From contig NZ_QHGY01000008.1 in assembly GCF_003254665.1 (NCBI RefSeq), positions 81,856-145,855 of the forward strand: DNA of 64,000 nucleotides. The letters run 5' to 3'. The notes under the pieces were generated by a model. It was not told the origin of the DNA, made no database searches, and saw only the letters and a list, made by a program, of their open reading frames with translations. The DNA comes from Billgrantia lactosivorans. Its GTDB lineage: Bacteria; Pseudomonadota; Gammaproteobacteria; Pseudomonadales; Halomonadaceae. How positions within the stretch are numbered: position 1 is the stretch's first letter; the number at the start of each line of letters is the position of its first letter. A program made the translations under genes and the position numbers. This document shows positions 31,221 through 40,949 of the stretch, piece after piece.

Positions 31221-32927
31221 TTAGCGACGGGGGATGGGCGTCTCGCCCTGCCGCCGATGCTGCTCGCGCTCGTGGTGCCAGGCCAGCAGCTCCTCGACGG
31301 GCAGGGCCTTGGCATAGAGAAAGCCCTGGGCCTGGTCACAGCCCAGTTCCTGAAGGATACGATGCTGGCCCTGGGTCTCGACGCCCTCGGCGGTGACTTC
31401 CAGGTCGAGCGCATGCCCCACCTCGATCAGGCAGGCCATCAGCTTGCGGGCCCTCACGTCCTTGTCCAGCCCCTCGACAAAGGCGCGATCGATCTTGAGA
31501 CCGGTGATGGGCAGGTGGCGCAGGTACTCGAAGGAGGAGAAGCCGGTGCCGAAGTCGTCGATGCTGACCTGGATGCCGTAGCCGCGAATCCGCTCCAGCG
31601 CCTGCTTGGCGGCGAAGAGATCGTTCACCAGGGCGCTCTCGGTCACTTCCACCTCGAGCTGCGAGGGGTGGATCCCCGCCTCCTCCACGAGCCGATTGAG
31701 CTCCTCCAATAGTTCGTCGTCCATCAGGTTGCGCACCGAGAAGTTGATGCTCACCCTGCCGCCATGGCGGCGAGCGAAGCGACAGGCCTCGTTCATGACG
31801 AACCGGGTCACCGGCGCAATCAGGGTGGTGTTCTCGACCTTGGGCATGAACATGCCAGGCGCGATCAGGGCGCCACTCTCGTCACGCCAGCGTATCAGCC
31901 CCTCGAAGCCGCTGACCCGGTCGCTCGCCAGGTGCAGCTTGGGCTGGTAGTGCAGCTCGAACTCCCCCTGGGCCAGGCCGCGGCGGACCCGGGCGATGAG
32001 GCGGATGTTCTGCAAGCTGCGGCGGGCGAAGGAGGGCTGGAAATGGCAGTGCGCACGATGCTTCTCGGAGGCGGCCAGCATGGCGATTCGCGCCTCGCGA
32101 ATCAGGCTGCCGGGGGTCACGCTACCGGCGCCCTGCAGCGAGCTGCCCAGCACCAGTTGCACACGCAGCGGCACGCCCAGCGCCACCAGATTGTCCTCGC
32201 CCAGCTCCACCACCTGGTGCGCCAGGCGCTCCAGCTCCTTGAACCCCACCGGCCAGAACAGCAGCGCCAGCTCGGCACCGCTGACGCGATAGCTGCCATG
32301 GAGGTTGGGCCCCAACTGGGCCAGGCGCCGGCTGATCGCCACCATCAGCTCATCGGAGGCATCCGCCCCCAGGGCCTCCATGATCTCGCCGATGTCCTCG
32401 ACGCGCACCAGCACCACCCCGATGCCCCGACCATCCTGGCGCGGCGAACGCTTCAGCCAGCGTGACAGGTCCGCCTCCAGCGCGATGTCATTGGGAAGCC
32501 CCGCGCGGGGGTCGGTGCGCGATGCCAGCTCGACATTGAGGTAGCTCTGCCTCAGGCGCTCGAACAGGCCCCCGGCAAAGCCACCGATGACGAGGTAGAG
32601 CCCGAGGCGAATTACCCAGTTGAGGGTCGCCTGGGGCTCGCCGGTGGCCACCGAGAGGGGTATCGCCGCCATCAGCAGGCCGGCCGCGAACGCCACGAGC
32701 AAGGAGCCATACCAGGTATACCAGGCTCCTGCCAGCAGCACGGGGATCAGCATCAGGTAGGGGTAAGCGTACTGGGTGCCGCCGGTGACGTAGACCAGCG
32801 CCGTGCCCAACAGCAGCAACAGTGCCAGCACCAGCACCTGGCTGGCATGGCGCAGCAGGGGCGGACACGACTGCCAGCGCTGCTCCATGTCACGCCAGGC
32901 GCCCACCATGTCGCTCATGCCTGTCAT
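31221..32927 (-). CDS. Membrane-bound EAL-domain protein with degenerate GGDEF domain
   Basis: 568 residues. Several N-terminal membrane helices (about 25-130) of a MASE-like sensor, then a GGDEF-fold domain whose active site reads SGAEL instead of GGDEF, so cyclase activity is unlikely. The C-terminal EAL domain (about 310-560) keeps the catalytic set: EGL, NFSVRNL, EVTESAL, IDDFGTGFSS, GLKIDRAFV, AEGVET and QGFLYAKALP. It should degrade cyclic-di-GMP. The start at 32925-32927 (MTGMSDMVGA) follows GGGGGAAC; an upstream in-frame ATG has no such site. Transcribed alone. Confidence 0.88.
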   Translation of the reverse strand: MTGMSDMVGAWRDMEQRWQSCPPLLRHASQVLVLALLLLLGTALVYVTGGTQYAYPYLMLIPVLLAGAWYTWYGSLLVAFAAGLLMAAIPLSVATGEPQATLNWVIRLGLYLVIGGFAGGLFERLRQSYLNVELASRTDPRAGLPNDIALEADLSRWLKRSPRQDGRGIGVVLVRVEDIGEIMEALGADASDELMVAISRRLAQLGPNLHGSYRVSGAELALLFWPVGFKELERLAHQVVELGEDNLVALGVPLRVQLVLGSSLQGAGSVTPGSLIREARIAMLAASEKHRAHCHFQPSFARRSLQNIRLIARVRRGLAQGEFELHYQPKLHLASDRVSGFEGLIRWRDESGALIAPGMFMPKVENTTLIAPVTRFVMNEACRFARRHGGRVSINFSVRNLMDDELLEELNRLVEEAGIHPSQLEVEVTESALVNDLFAAKQALERIRGYGIQVSIDDFGTGFSSFEYLRHLPITGLKIDRAFVEGLDKDVRARKLMACLIEVGHALDLEVTAEGVETQGQHRILQELGCDQAQGFLYAKALPVEELLAWHHEREQHRRQGETPIPRR

Positions 32928-33186
32928 GTCGTTCCCCCTACCCGGTCCGGCAGCGCCCATTAGGAAGCTTATATTTTTTCGCAGTGTATACAACCCGGGG
33001 CGAAACGACCTCAGCCGCTCTCAACGCTCGACCGCCGCCCTGCGCTGCCTGGCCATGCCCCGCGGCTCGCGATGGGCTCGCACTTGCTTGAGAACTGGCG
33101 AGCACGGGCAGGATTCGCCAGACTTGCATAGATGGTTAGCGGTATCGGCCAAGGAACCCCTGAACGCCACATTGACGAGGCACCCC

Positions 33187-33660
33187 ATGCGCAATCTCAA
33201 ACTCGACCGCATCGACCGCATGCTGCTCGAAGCCCTCCAGCAGGACGCCCGTCTGACCACCGCCGAGCTGGCAGAACTCGTGAACCTCTCCCCCTCCCCT
33301 TGCGCTCGCCGCATTCGCCGGCTCGAGCAGGCCGGGATGATCACGCGCTACCGCGCCGAACTGGACAAGGCCCGGCTCGGCCTGACGATCCAGGTCTACG
33401 TGCAGGTCAAGCTCGACCAGCATCAGCAGGAACGGGTGGAAGAATTCGAGGCCAGGGTGCGAGACATGCCGGAAGTGATCCAGTGCCACAGCGTTTCCGG
33501 CCACTTCGACTACCTGCTGCAGGTGATCACGACGGATATGGACGCCTTCGAGCAGTGGCTGCGACAATTCCGCGAACTGCCGATGGTCAGCACCGTGGAC
33601 AGCAGCTTCTCGATACGCGCCGTCAAGGAGAACGGCTCGCTCCCCCTGCCGGCCCAGTGA
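33187..33660 (+). CDS. Lrp/AsnC-family transcriptional regulator
   Basis: 157 residues. N-terminal helix-turn-helix (LDRIDRMLLEALQQDARLT through SPSPCARRIRRLEQAGMI) and a C-terminal RAM ligand-binding domain (VQCHSVSGHFDYLLQV-type segment, then MVSTVDSSFSIRAVKE). Such proteins respond to amino acids. The closest neighbour is the NAD(P)-binding gene 37 bp downstream; no obvious amino acid target gene is adjacent. The start at 33187 is set by the conserved N-terminus. Confidence 0.9.
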   Translation: MRNLKLDRIDRMLLEALQQDARLTTAELAELVNLSPSPCARRIRRLEQAGMITRYRAELDKARLGLTIQVYVQVKLDQHQQERVEEFEARVRDMPEVIQCHSVSGHFDYLLQVITTDMDAFEQWLRQFRELPMVSTVDSSFSIRAVKENGSLPLPAQ

Positions 33661-33697
33661 TGCCAGGCGACGGCGGCACCCCCATCAGGGAGACAGC

Positions 33698-34615
33698 ATG
33701 GCGAAGGCCCCCATTACCGTATTCGGCGGAACCGGCTTTCTCGGTCGTCACGTGGTGCAGGAACTGTGCGATGCCGGCCATGCGGTCCGCATCGCGGCAC
33801 GCCGTCCTGCGCTCCCGGCGTGGGCCGAACCCGGTGATCCCCTGGAGCCGATGAGCGTCGACATTCGCAGCGAGCGCGACGTGCGGCGCGCCCTCGAGGG
33901 GGCGCTCGGCGCGGTCAATGCCGTGAGCCTCTACGTCGAGCGCCGCCAAGCCAGCTTCGAGCAGGTGCACGTCGAAGGGGCCGGACGCCTGGCGCGCCTG
34001 GCCAGCGCCCAGGGCGTCGAGACCCTCGTCCAGCTTTCGGGTATCGGCGCCCGCCCCTCGTCGCGCTCGCGCTACGTCAGGGCACGCGGGCGCGGCGAAA
34101 CGGCCGTCGTCGATGCCTACCCGAAGGCGGTGATCCTGCGCCCGAGCGTCATGTTCGGGCCCGACGACGCCTTTCTTCAGCGCCTGGTGGACCTGACGCG
34201 GCTGCCCGTCATCCCGCTCTTCGGGCACGGCGAGACGAAGCTTCAGCCGGTGCATGTGGTGGACGTGGCGAGGGCGATCGTGCGCCTGATGGGAGCCGCG
34301 CCGCCCGAGCGAAGGCTGTTCGAACTGGGCGGCCTGGATATCCTGAGCTATCGCGAGATACTCGAGCTGGTCATGGCGCACCTGGAGCGCGAGCGCAGGC
34401 TGGTGCCCGTCCCCTTCCCGCTGTGGCACCTCGCCGCCCTGCTGGCGTCGCCGCTGGCGGAGCCACCGCTGACCCGGGACCAGGTCTTCATGATGGCCGA
34501 GGACAACACGGTCGGTGAAGGCGTCGGCACCTTCGCCGATCTCGACATCCTGCCGCGCTCGCTGCGCGACGCCCTGCCCGCCTGCCTGCCGCCGGGCCGC
34601 CAGGCCTCGCCCTGA
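33698..34615 (+). CDS. NAD(P)-binding atypical SDR, complex I NDUFA9-like
   Basis: 305 residues. Rossmann motif TVFGGTGFLGRHVV at residues 7-20, then LVQLSGIGARPSSRSRYVRARGRGE and RPSVMFGPDDAFL, typical of NDUFA9-like atypical short-chain dehydrogenases. The usual YxxxK catalytic pair is replaced by YVRAR. It may bind NADPH structurally or act in quinone-related chemistry; substrate unknown. The GGGAG ribosome-binding site lies 10 bp upstream. Confidence 0.83.
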   Translation: MAKAPITVFGGTGFLGRHVVQELCDAGHAVRIAARRPALPAWAEPGDPLEPMSVDIRSERDVRRALEGALGAVNAVSLYVERRQASFEQVHVEGAGRLARLASAQGVETLVQLSGIGARPSSRSRYVRARGRGETAVVDAYPKAVILRPSVMFGPDDAFLQRLVDLTRLPVIPLFGHGETKLQPVHVVDVARAIVRLMGAAPPERRLFELGGLDILSYREILELVMAHLERERRLVPVPFPLWHLAALLASPLAEPPLTRDQVFMMAEDNTVGEGVGTFADLDILPRSLRDALPACLPPGRQASP

Positions 34616-34664
34616 TCGTCTCCGGATGCCGTGCCGTCGCCCCCAGGCAGCGGCCGGTCGTGCC

Positions 34665-35225
34665 TCAGCGCAAGCGCCAGCCGTGGCGCTGCCACCACTC
34701 CAGCGCGATGCGCCGGTTCTCCGCGTTGGCGTTTTCATCCAGCGCCGTGGTGAGGCGCACGTAGTCGCCGCCGGTTCGAGCCATCAGCCGCGGATCCTGG
34801 GTGGCCAGCTGCAGCGCATACAGCGCCAGCATCAGTTCGTACTCGTTGCCGGTATCGAGCAGCGTGAACAGCAGCGGGACTGCCGGTTCGCCGATCTGGC
34901 CCAGGCGCTCCGCCGCGATGTACCAGACCCGCGGATGCTCGGTGCCACCGTAGACATCGATGAAGCGCCTGTCGGCGAGGCGGCTGATGTAGTAGTGGAC
35001 CTCGTCCTCTTGCGACGCGAAGAGCGGCGGCAACCAGAAGCGCTCGTGGCGACTGGCGGCCACCAGGGGCGTCGCCGGCTCGCGCGGCACAGCCTGCTCG
35101 GACTGTTCGGATTGCGTGCGGGCAGGGTCGGCGGCGACCGGTTCGGCCTGCTGAGCCGATCGCCCGCCACAGCCACTCAAGAACAGCGCCAGGAATAGCG
35201 CGCTGGAAAACCGGATACCAGGCAT
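34665..35225 (-). CDS. Putative lipoprotein
   Basis: 186 residues. Lipobox LFLSGC (Cys about residue 19) after a hydrophobic signal. A low-complexity linker rich in Ala, Glu and Gln precedes a soluble helical domain with a HEAT-like segment (AAERLGQIGEPAVPLLFTLLDTG). I do not recognise the family. The start at 35223-35225 gives a proper lipoprotein signal with GGGAGC upstream. Confidence 0.75.
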   Translation of the reverse strand: MPGIRFSSALFLALFLSGCGGRSAQQAEPVAADPARTQSEQSEQAVPREPATPLVAASRHERFWLPPLFASQEDEVHYYISRLADRRFIDVYGGTEHPRVWYIAAERLGQIGEPAVPLLFTLLDTGNEYELMLALYALQLATQDPRLMARTGGDYVRLTTALDENANAENRRIALEWWQRHGWRLR

Positions 35226-35286
35226 TTCATGCTCCCGGGGTTGGCTCGTCGTTGCGGTGCGTTTTACGTGGTCCTGCGCCGCTTGG

Positions 35287-36189
35287 CTAGTCCCCCGCCG
35301 GGTTCCCGAGCACCTGCCCGAGGGCTCGGGCGAGATGGGGGGCCATGGCCACGGCATTGCTCTCATGGACAATGGTGTCGGTACTCCAGACCTCCCCCAC
35401 CCCGGCCCGGCGGACGACGCTCAGGCCATCGCCGGCAAACAGCGCATGGGTCACCGCCACGTCGACGCTCAACGCCCCAGCGGCCAGTACCTTGGCGGCG
35501 GCCCGGGCCAGGGTTCGGCCGGAGCTGGCGACATCGTCCAGCAGCACGACGCGACGCCCGACGATCGCCAGGTCGGGCAACGTGATCTCGACATCGCGGT
35601 CGCCGTGGCGCGTTTTGCGACACACGCCATAGTCGAGCCCTGACGCCCCGGCGGCCTGCTCCACCCACTGCAACGATTCCGCATCGGGGCCCAGCAGCAG
35701 GGCATCGCGCCGCCGGTCGGCGATCGCCTCGGCCAGCGCCGGGGCACCGGGAAGCGCTATGGCATGGCGCAACGGTATCGCCTGGTCGAGTCGTTCAATG
35801 CGATGCAGGTGCGGGTCGACGGTGATCACGGCGTCGAACAGCTCGGCGAGGAAACCGCCGACGAGTCGCTGGCTGACCAGCTCCCCCGGCTGGAAGGCCG
35901 CGTCCTGGCGCATGTAGGCCAGGTAGGGCGCCACCAGCACCAGGCGCTCCACCCCCTGCTCGCGCGCATGCCGAGCGAGCAGCATCAGTTCGACCAGCTT
36001 GTCGTTGGGGCGGTCCAGGCTGCGATAGAGGATCAACGAGGCGGGCAGCACGCCGGGGGGCAGCCGCAGGCACAGCTCCGCGTCGGGGAAACGGTGACGA
36101 CCGACCGGCCGGGCCTCGAGGCCGGCCGCCGACGCCAGGCGTGTGGCGGGAACGGATTCCTCATCGAAATAGAGCAAGGCGGCGTCCAT
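35287..36189 (-). CDS. PRPP-synthetase-like protein coupled to a nucleoside-phosphate phosphorylase
   Basis: 300 residues of the ribose-phosphate diphosphokinase fold. Conserved pieces: APYLAYMRQD (88-97), DPHLHR (125-130), and the PRPP-binding loop VVLLDDVASSGRT (214-226). The flexible active loop reads CRKTRHGDRDVEI, more like archaeal forms than the canonical bacterial Prs. It is shorter than housekeeping Prs (about 315) and its ATG overlaps the phosphorylase stop (TGATG), so it is dedicated to that partner. It could make or consume PRPP or phosphorylate ribose 1,5-bisphosphate; which one is open. Confidence 0.85.
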   Translation of the reverse strand: MDAALLYFDEESVPATRLASAAGLEARPVGRHRFPDAELCLRLPPGVLPASLILYRSLDRPNDKLVELMLLARHAREQGVERLVLVAPYLAYMRQDAAFQPGELVSQRLVGGFLAELFDAVITVDPHLHRIERLDQAIPLRHAIALPGAPALAEAIADRRRDALLLGPDAESLQWVEQAAGASGLDYGVCRKTRHGDRDVEITLPDLAIVGRRVVLLDDVASSGRTLARAAAKVLAAGALSVDVAVTHALFAGDGLSVVRRAGVGEVWSTDTIVHESNAVAMAPHLARALGQVLGNPAGD

Positions 36190-37781
36190 CAGAACTCCAC
36201 GTTGAGGCGCTGGATCTGGTCATGCTGCCCGATACTGTAGCCGCTATCCCGTTCGCTGCATTGATGGGCGAAGCCGCGCTCACTGCGGAAGGCGGCATGC
36301 ACGCGGTAGAGCGGCTGGCCCTGCTCGACCCGGTCGCCGATCTGGGCCAGCAGGTCGACCCCGGCCCCCTTGGCCTTGGGGGCCCCCGCCAGGCGAGCGA
36401 TCCGCGCCAGGCGCAGGTTGTCGATGGCGGTGACGACACCGCCCCGGGGTGCCGGTACCTCGAAGCGATGCGGCGCCAGCTCGGGACGGTCGAGGTCGAA
36501 TGGCTTCTCGCCCTGGGCACGAATGATCGCCTGCATCTTCTCCAGCGCGCGGCCGGAGTCGAGGATGTCGCGGGCGATGGAGAAGCCGTCCCCGCCGCGG
36601 ACGTCGGGGTCGAACTCCAGCATCCGCCCAGCCAGGCGCAGCGACTTCTGGCGCAGGTCCATGGGAGCATCGGGATGGTTGGTGAGCACTCGCATCACGT
36701 CGCGAGCCTCCAGCACGGGCCCGATGCCGCGTCCGATCGGTTGGCTGCCATCGGTGATCACCACGTCCAGCACCAGCCCCATGCGGCCGGCCACGAACTC
36801 GAACAGCTTGCGCAAGCGACGCGCCTCCGGCATGGAGCGAACCTTGGCGTGGGGCCCGATGGGGATGTCGAGCAGCAGATGGGTCGAGCCGGCGGCCACC
36901 TTCTTCGACAGGATGGAGGCGACCATCTGCCCCGGCGAGTCGATGGAGAGCGGCCGCTCCACCGCGATCAGCACGTCATCGGCCGGCGAGAGCTCGCTGG
37001 TCCCGCCCCAGGCCACACAGCCCCGGTGAGTACGCACTAGCTCGCCCAGCTCGTCGAAGGGCACCTCGACCTTGGCCAGCACCTCCATGGTGTCGGCGGT
37101 GCCCGAAGGCGAGGTGATCGCGCGCGACGAGGTCTTGGGGCACAGCAGGCCATGGGCCGCCACGATGGGTACCACCAGCATCGAGGTGCGGTTGCCCGGG
37201 ATGCCGCCGATGCAGTGCTTGTCGACCACCGGATGCTCGTGCCAGTCGAGCCGTCGCCCCACCCGGCCCATGGCATCGCTGAGGTAGAAGATCTCCTCGC
37301 GGTCGAGCTCGCCCAGCTCGCAGGCCACCACGAATGCCGTCAGCTCGATCTTCGAGTAGCGCAGCTCGGCGATGTCCTGCACGATCTCGCGGAAATCCTG
37401 ACGTGAAAGCCGCTCACCCGCGATCTTGCGGCGCAGGGCCGGGATCGAGGCAGGTGGCTCCGCCTGGGAGACGCTGACCGCCTGTCCCTCCTCCACCCCG
37501 AGCAGGGAGAAGGCATCCTCGGAGAGGCCCAGCTGGGTGTGGCCGACGATGGCGACGTCGTCGACCACGTTCAGGGTCGCCAGGATGCGCCGACCGTTGG
37601 CCCGCACCTCGATCTTGGACAGCGCCTGGAAGCCCTCGGCGCGATACAGGTCGCACTCGCGGTGCAGGTAGGCGACGTTCTCCCGGTAGGTGTCGATGGC
37701 CACGCGACACAGCGCGAGCGGGATCGCCGCCTCATCGCCGGGGCCTTCGCTGGTCACGGGGCTGGATCGGGTACGGATCAT
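36189..37781 (-). CDS. AMP/thymidine phosphorylase-family protein with archaeal-type N-terminal domain
   Basis: 530 residues. An N-terminal domain (about 20-105) precedes a DeoA-type alpha domain ([19 protein letters not shown]), the phosphate/nucleoside-binding segment [14 protein letters not shown], and [20 protein letters not shown], which matches AMP phosphorylase more than thymidine phosphorylase. AMP phosphorylase makes ribose 1,5-bisphosphate plus adenine. I chose ATG 37779-37781 for family length; an alternative ATG at 37821-37823 has a better GGAGG ribosome-binding site and adds 14 residues. The coupled downstream gene is PRPP-synthetase-like. Confidence 0.85.
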   Translation of the reverse strand: MIRTRSSPVTSEGPGDEAAIPLALCRVAIDTYRENVAYLHRECDLYRAEGFQALSKIEVRANGRRILATLNVVDDVAIVGHTQLGLSEDAFSLLGVEEGQAVSVSQAEPPASIPALRRKIAGERLSRQDFREIVQDIAELRYSKIELTAFVVACELGELDREEIFYLSDAMGRVGRRLDWHEHPVVDKHCIGGIPGNRTSMLVVPIVAAHGLLCPKTSSRAITSPSGTADTMEVLAKVEVPFDELGELVRTHRGCVAWGGTSELSPADDVLIAVERPLSIDSPGQMVASILSKKVAAGSTHLLLDIPIGPHAKVRSMPEARRLRKLFEFVAGRMGLVLDVVITDGSQPIGRGIGPVLEARDVMRVLTNHPDAPMDLRQKSLRLAGRMLEFDPDVRGGDGFSIARDILDSGRALEKMQAIIRAQGEKPFDLDRPELAPHRFEVPAPRGGVVTAIDNLRLARIARLAGAPKAKGAGVDLLAQIGDRVEQGQPLYRVHAAFRSERGFAHQCSERDSGYSIGQHDQIQRLNVEF

Positions 37782-38005
37782 GGTCGGATCGTCCTGGCCG
37801 GTGCAATACTCAGTCTGCCCCATTCGCCTCCGCTTGGGCAGCACGATGGCAGCCTGCCATGACCCAGGACAACCGGGCGAGCGTGCGGCCTCCTCGGATA
37901 TCGCCGCAAGAGTCAGGCGGAGCGGTACAGACGGCGACTTTGCCACTATGCTCCGAGAAACGGGTGACCCGAGGTATCGAGAAGCGGCAGCAGACAGGAG
38001 ACGCT

Positions 38006-38950
38006 ATGAGATTCGTCATCATGGGGAGCGGCGGCGTCGGCGGCTATTTCGGCGCGCGACTGGCCGAAGCGGGGGAAGATGTCACGTTCATCGCCCGCGG
38101 CGAGCATCTCGCTGCGATGCGGGAGCGGGGCTTGCGTGTGAGCAGCATCAAGGGGGACGTCGCGCTGGGCAAGGTCAAGGCCACGGACGACCCCGCCACG
38201 CTGGGCGAGGTGGACTGCGTGATCGTGGCCGTCAAGGCGTGGCAGGTGCGCGAGGCGGCCGAGTCGATACGCCCGCTGGTGGGGCCCGACACCTTGGTGC
38301 TGCCGCTGGAGAACGGCGTCGAGGCCGCCGACATTCTGGCCGACGTGCTGGGTGAGGCTCCGGTGCTCGAAGGCCTGTGCGGCATCCTGGCCTGGCGCGA
38401 GGCACCGGGCCACATTCGCCATGCCGGCGTGGATCCGTTCATCCGCTTCGGCGAGCGCGACAACCACAGCAGCGCACGCACGGCGCGGCTCAAGGACGTC
38501 TTCGATAGAGTTCACGGGGTCAGCGCCGAGATCCCCGACGACATCCGCGTCGCCCAGTGGAGCAAGTTCCTGTTCATCTGTGCCATGAGCGGCATCGGCA
38601 GTATCACGCGCGCCCCGATCGGCGTCTCGCGCCAGCTGCCGGAAACGCGAGCGCTGATCCAGGCCATGCTAGAGGAGATCGACCAGGTGGCCCGCGGCCA
38701 CGGTGTCGCCTTTCCCGCCGATGCCGTCGCACGCGCCATGCAGTTCATCGACGCCATGCCGGCCGAGAGCACCTCCTCCATGCAGCGCAACATCATGGCC
38801 GGCGAGCCTTCGGAGCTGGAATCGCAGAACGGCGCCGTGGTGCGCCTGGGTCGCTCGGTCGGCGTGGCGACGCCGGTTCACGCCCTGGTCTACGCCGCCC
38901 TGTTGCCCCAGGAGCTTGCCGCGCGGGGCGAACTGCCGGCGGCCGGGTGA
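38006..38950 (+). CDS. 2-Dehydropantoate 2-reductase-family protein
   Basis: 314 residues. N-terminal NADPH-binding motif MGSGGVGGYFGARLAEAG (residues 6-23) and the family segments VIVAVKAWQV, LPLENGVEA, WSKFLFICAMSGI and SSMQRNIMAGEPSELE. PanE reduces ketopantoate to pantoate for coenzyme A. Several PanE-like paralogues act on other 2-keto acids, and no pan genes are nearby, so I withhold the symbol. The start has an ACAGGAG ribosome-binding site. Confidence 0.88.
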   Translation: MRFVIMGSGGVGGYFGARLAEAGEDVTFIARGEHLAAMRERGLRVSSIKGDVALGKVKATDDPATLGEVDCVIVAVKAWQVREAAESIRPLVGPDTLVLPLENGVEAADILADVLGEAPVLEGLCGILAWREAPGHIRHAGVDPFIRFGERDNHSSARTARLKDVFDRVHGVSAEIPDDIRVAQWSKFLFICAMSGIGSITRAPIGVSRQLPETRALIQAMLEEIDQVARGHGVAFPADAVARAMQFIDAMPAESTSSMQRNIMAGEPSELESQNGAVVRLGRSVGVATPVHALVYAALLPQELAARGELPAAG

Positions 38951-39047
38951 CCCCCGTGGCGCCGGGCGCGATGGGCGGTGGCAAGCCTCGGATTGGAGTA
39001 TGCTCATGACAGGGCGTAACTTACGCTCGCCACCGCGGAGCCTCGAC

Positions 39048-39815
39048 ATGAACGATGCCCCTCACAATGCCCCGGGCCAGCACTGGAATGCCGCCACCTA
39101 CGCCCGCAACGCCGATTTCGTCGCCAGGCTGGGCGACACCGTGGCCAGGCTGCTTGCCCCTCGCCCCGGCGAGCGCATCCTCGACCTGGGCTGCGGTGAC
39201 GGCGCCCTGACCGAGGAGCTGGCGAAATCCGGCGCCACCGTGGTCGGCGTCGACGCCGCCATCGACATGGTCGAGGCAGCCCGGGCAAGAGGACTCGACG
39301 CCCGGGTACTGGACGCCCACAACCTGCCCTTCGAGCACGAGTTCGACGCCGTGTTCAGCAATGCCGCGCTGCACTGGATGCTCAATCATGAAGCCGTGGT
39401 GGCCAGCATCCACCGTTCGCTGAAGCCGGGCGGGCGCTTCGTGGCCGAATTTGGCGGGCACGGCAACGTGGCGGCCATCTGCACCGCTCTGCTGGCAGCC
39501 CTGAGGGCACGAGGCATCAGCGGCAAGGCCCGCTTCCCGTGGTTCTTCCCCACCCCGGAAGAGTACCGCGAGTGCCTCGAAGCGGCCGGATTCACGGTCG
39601 ACTCCATCGAACTGATCCCGCGCCCGACCCGCCTGCCGACAGGTATGGCCGGCTGGCTCGCCACCTTTGCCAATCCCTTCCTGCATGGCCTGGATGAGGA
39701 AGTGGCCGAAGCGGTGCTGGACGACGCCCTGGCGCTGCTGACGCCCAGCCTGCGCGACAGCCACGGCAACTGGACGGCCGACTACGTTCGGTTGCGCGTG
39801 CAGGCGCATCGCTGA
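39048..39815 (+). CDS. Class I SAM-dependent methyltransferase
   Basis: 255 residues. SAM-binding motif I ILDLGCGDGALTEELA (about 43-58), then VVGVDAAIDMVEAAR and the TAM/UbiE-like FSNAALHWMLNHEAVVASIHRSLKPGGRFVAEFGG. Resembles trans-aconitate methyltransferase, but substrate cannot be assigned. I chose the ATG at 39048, with GGAG 9 bp upstream, over an in-frame ATG at 39006. Transcribed alone after the PanE-like gene. Confidence 0.88.
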   Translation: MNDAPHNAPGQHWNAATYARNADFVARLGDTVARLLAPRPGERILDLGCGDGALTEELAKSGATVVGVDAAIDMVEAARARGLDARVLDAHNLPFEHEFDAVFSNAALHWMLNHEAVVASIHRSLKPGGRFVAEFGGHGNVAAICTALLAALRARGISGKARFPWFFPTPEEYRECLEAAGFTVDSIELIPRPTRLPTGMAGWLATFANPFLHGLDEEVAEAVLDDALALLTPSLRDSHGNWTADYVRLRVQAHR

Positions 39816-39876
39816 GGCGGCAGGCCGACGCCTCGGCCGGCACGGGAGGCGTCGGCCTGCCGTGCCGGCCGGTGCC

Positions 39877-40788
39877 TCAACCCACCGGCTCGAGCGGATC
39901 CCAGTCCGTGCGATTGGCCAGGAACTCAGGCCGCGGACGGTTGCCGCAGAAGGGATTCAGCAAGCCGTTGTCGACACTGTTGTAGACGAAGAAGAGGTTG
40001 CTGCGCGGCCAGCAGGACATGTTGATGTTGGAGCCATGCATGGTATTGCACTCGAACATGACCAGGGTGCCGGCCGGCCCCTTCGGCGCCTCGATATCTC
40101 CCTTGAGCATCAGCTCGCGCAGACTGGCGTTGTCGGGCACGCCCACGTCCTGGCTCTTCAGCGATTCCTTGTAGTTGTCAGTAGGCGTGCGCCCCACGCA
40201 GGGGACGAAATACTGGTGCGAGCCGGGTATCAGCATCAGCGGGCCGTTGAATTCACCGTTGTCGGTCAGCACGATCGAGCAGCTCAACGAACGCATGCGC
40301 GGCATGCCGTCCTCGCTGTGCCAGGTCTCGAAGTCGGAATGCCAGTCGAACCCCTTGCCCTTGAAGCCGGGCTTGTAGTTGATGCGTGACTGGTGGATAT
40401 ACACGCCCTTGCCGAGCAGCTGCTCGACCATCGCCAGCAGCCGCGGATCTCGCGTCAACCGGCTGAAGCGCTCGGAGATCTCGTGGATGCCGAAGATGGA
40501 GCGGATCTCCTGTCGCCCCGGCTCGAGAATGGTGCCTTCCGAAAGCTTGAGATCGTCGTCCTCTTCGTAGTCGCGCAACTCTTGGATGAAGGCTTCCATC
40601 TCCTCGCGGTCGAAGAACCCCTCGAACGAAAGAAACCCCTTTTCCTCGTATTCGCGCACCTGCTCCTCGCTCAGCGGACCATCCCGGCGCTCAGCCCCAC
40701 TGGCATGCACCACGGGGTCGATACGCTCGAACATGCCCAACTTGCGCTCCAATCGCGTCGGGAACAGATCCTGTACATCGTCTTTCAT
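39877..40788 (-). CDS. ectD: Ectoine hydroxylase
   Basis: Non-haem Fe(II)/2-oxoglutarate dioxygenase converting the osmolyte ectoine to 5-hydroxyectoine. 303 residues. The EctD signature FDWHSDFETWHSEDGMP holds the iron ligands His150 and Asp152; His251 (TMHGSN) is the third. IHQSRINYKPGF and NGPLMLIPGSHQYFVPC are also typical. The start at 40786-40788 has an AAGGAGGAGC ribosome-binding site. No ectABC lies in the window, so it is detached from the ectoine biosynthesis genes. It is strong evidence for a halophilic or halotolerant host. Confidence 0.93.
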   Translation of the reverse strand: MKDDVQDLFPTRLERKLGMFERIDPVVHASGAERRDGPLSEEQVREYEEKGFLSFEGFFDREEMEAFIQELRDYEEDDDLKLSEGTILEPGRQEIRSIFGIHEISERFSRLTRDPRLLAMVEQLLGKGVYIHQSRINYKPGFKGKGFDWHSDFETWHSEDGMPRMRSLSCSIVLTDNGEFNGPLMLIPGSHQYFVPCVGRTPTDNYKESLKSQDVGVPDNASLRELMLKGDIEAPKGPAGTLVMFECNTMHGSNINMSCWPRSNLFFVYNSVDNGLLNPFCGNRPRPEFLANRTDWDPLEPVG

Positions 40789-40949
40789 CGCATGCTCCTC
40801 CTTGAATCCAAGCGAAACGCCAGTCATCCGACTGGTAATAACCCAACCTAGCCCCGTAATCGTTCGCATGCAAAGCGACTTTGTATCGGCCTATTGCGCC
40901 GGGAAAAGTAACCGTAATCAGCGCAAAAAGGACGCACCTCGAGTTTCGA

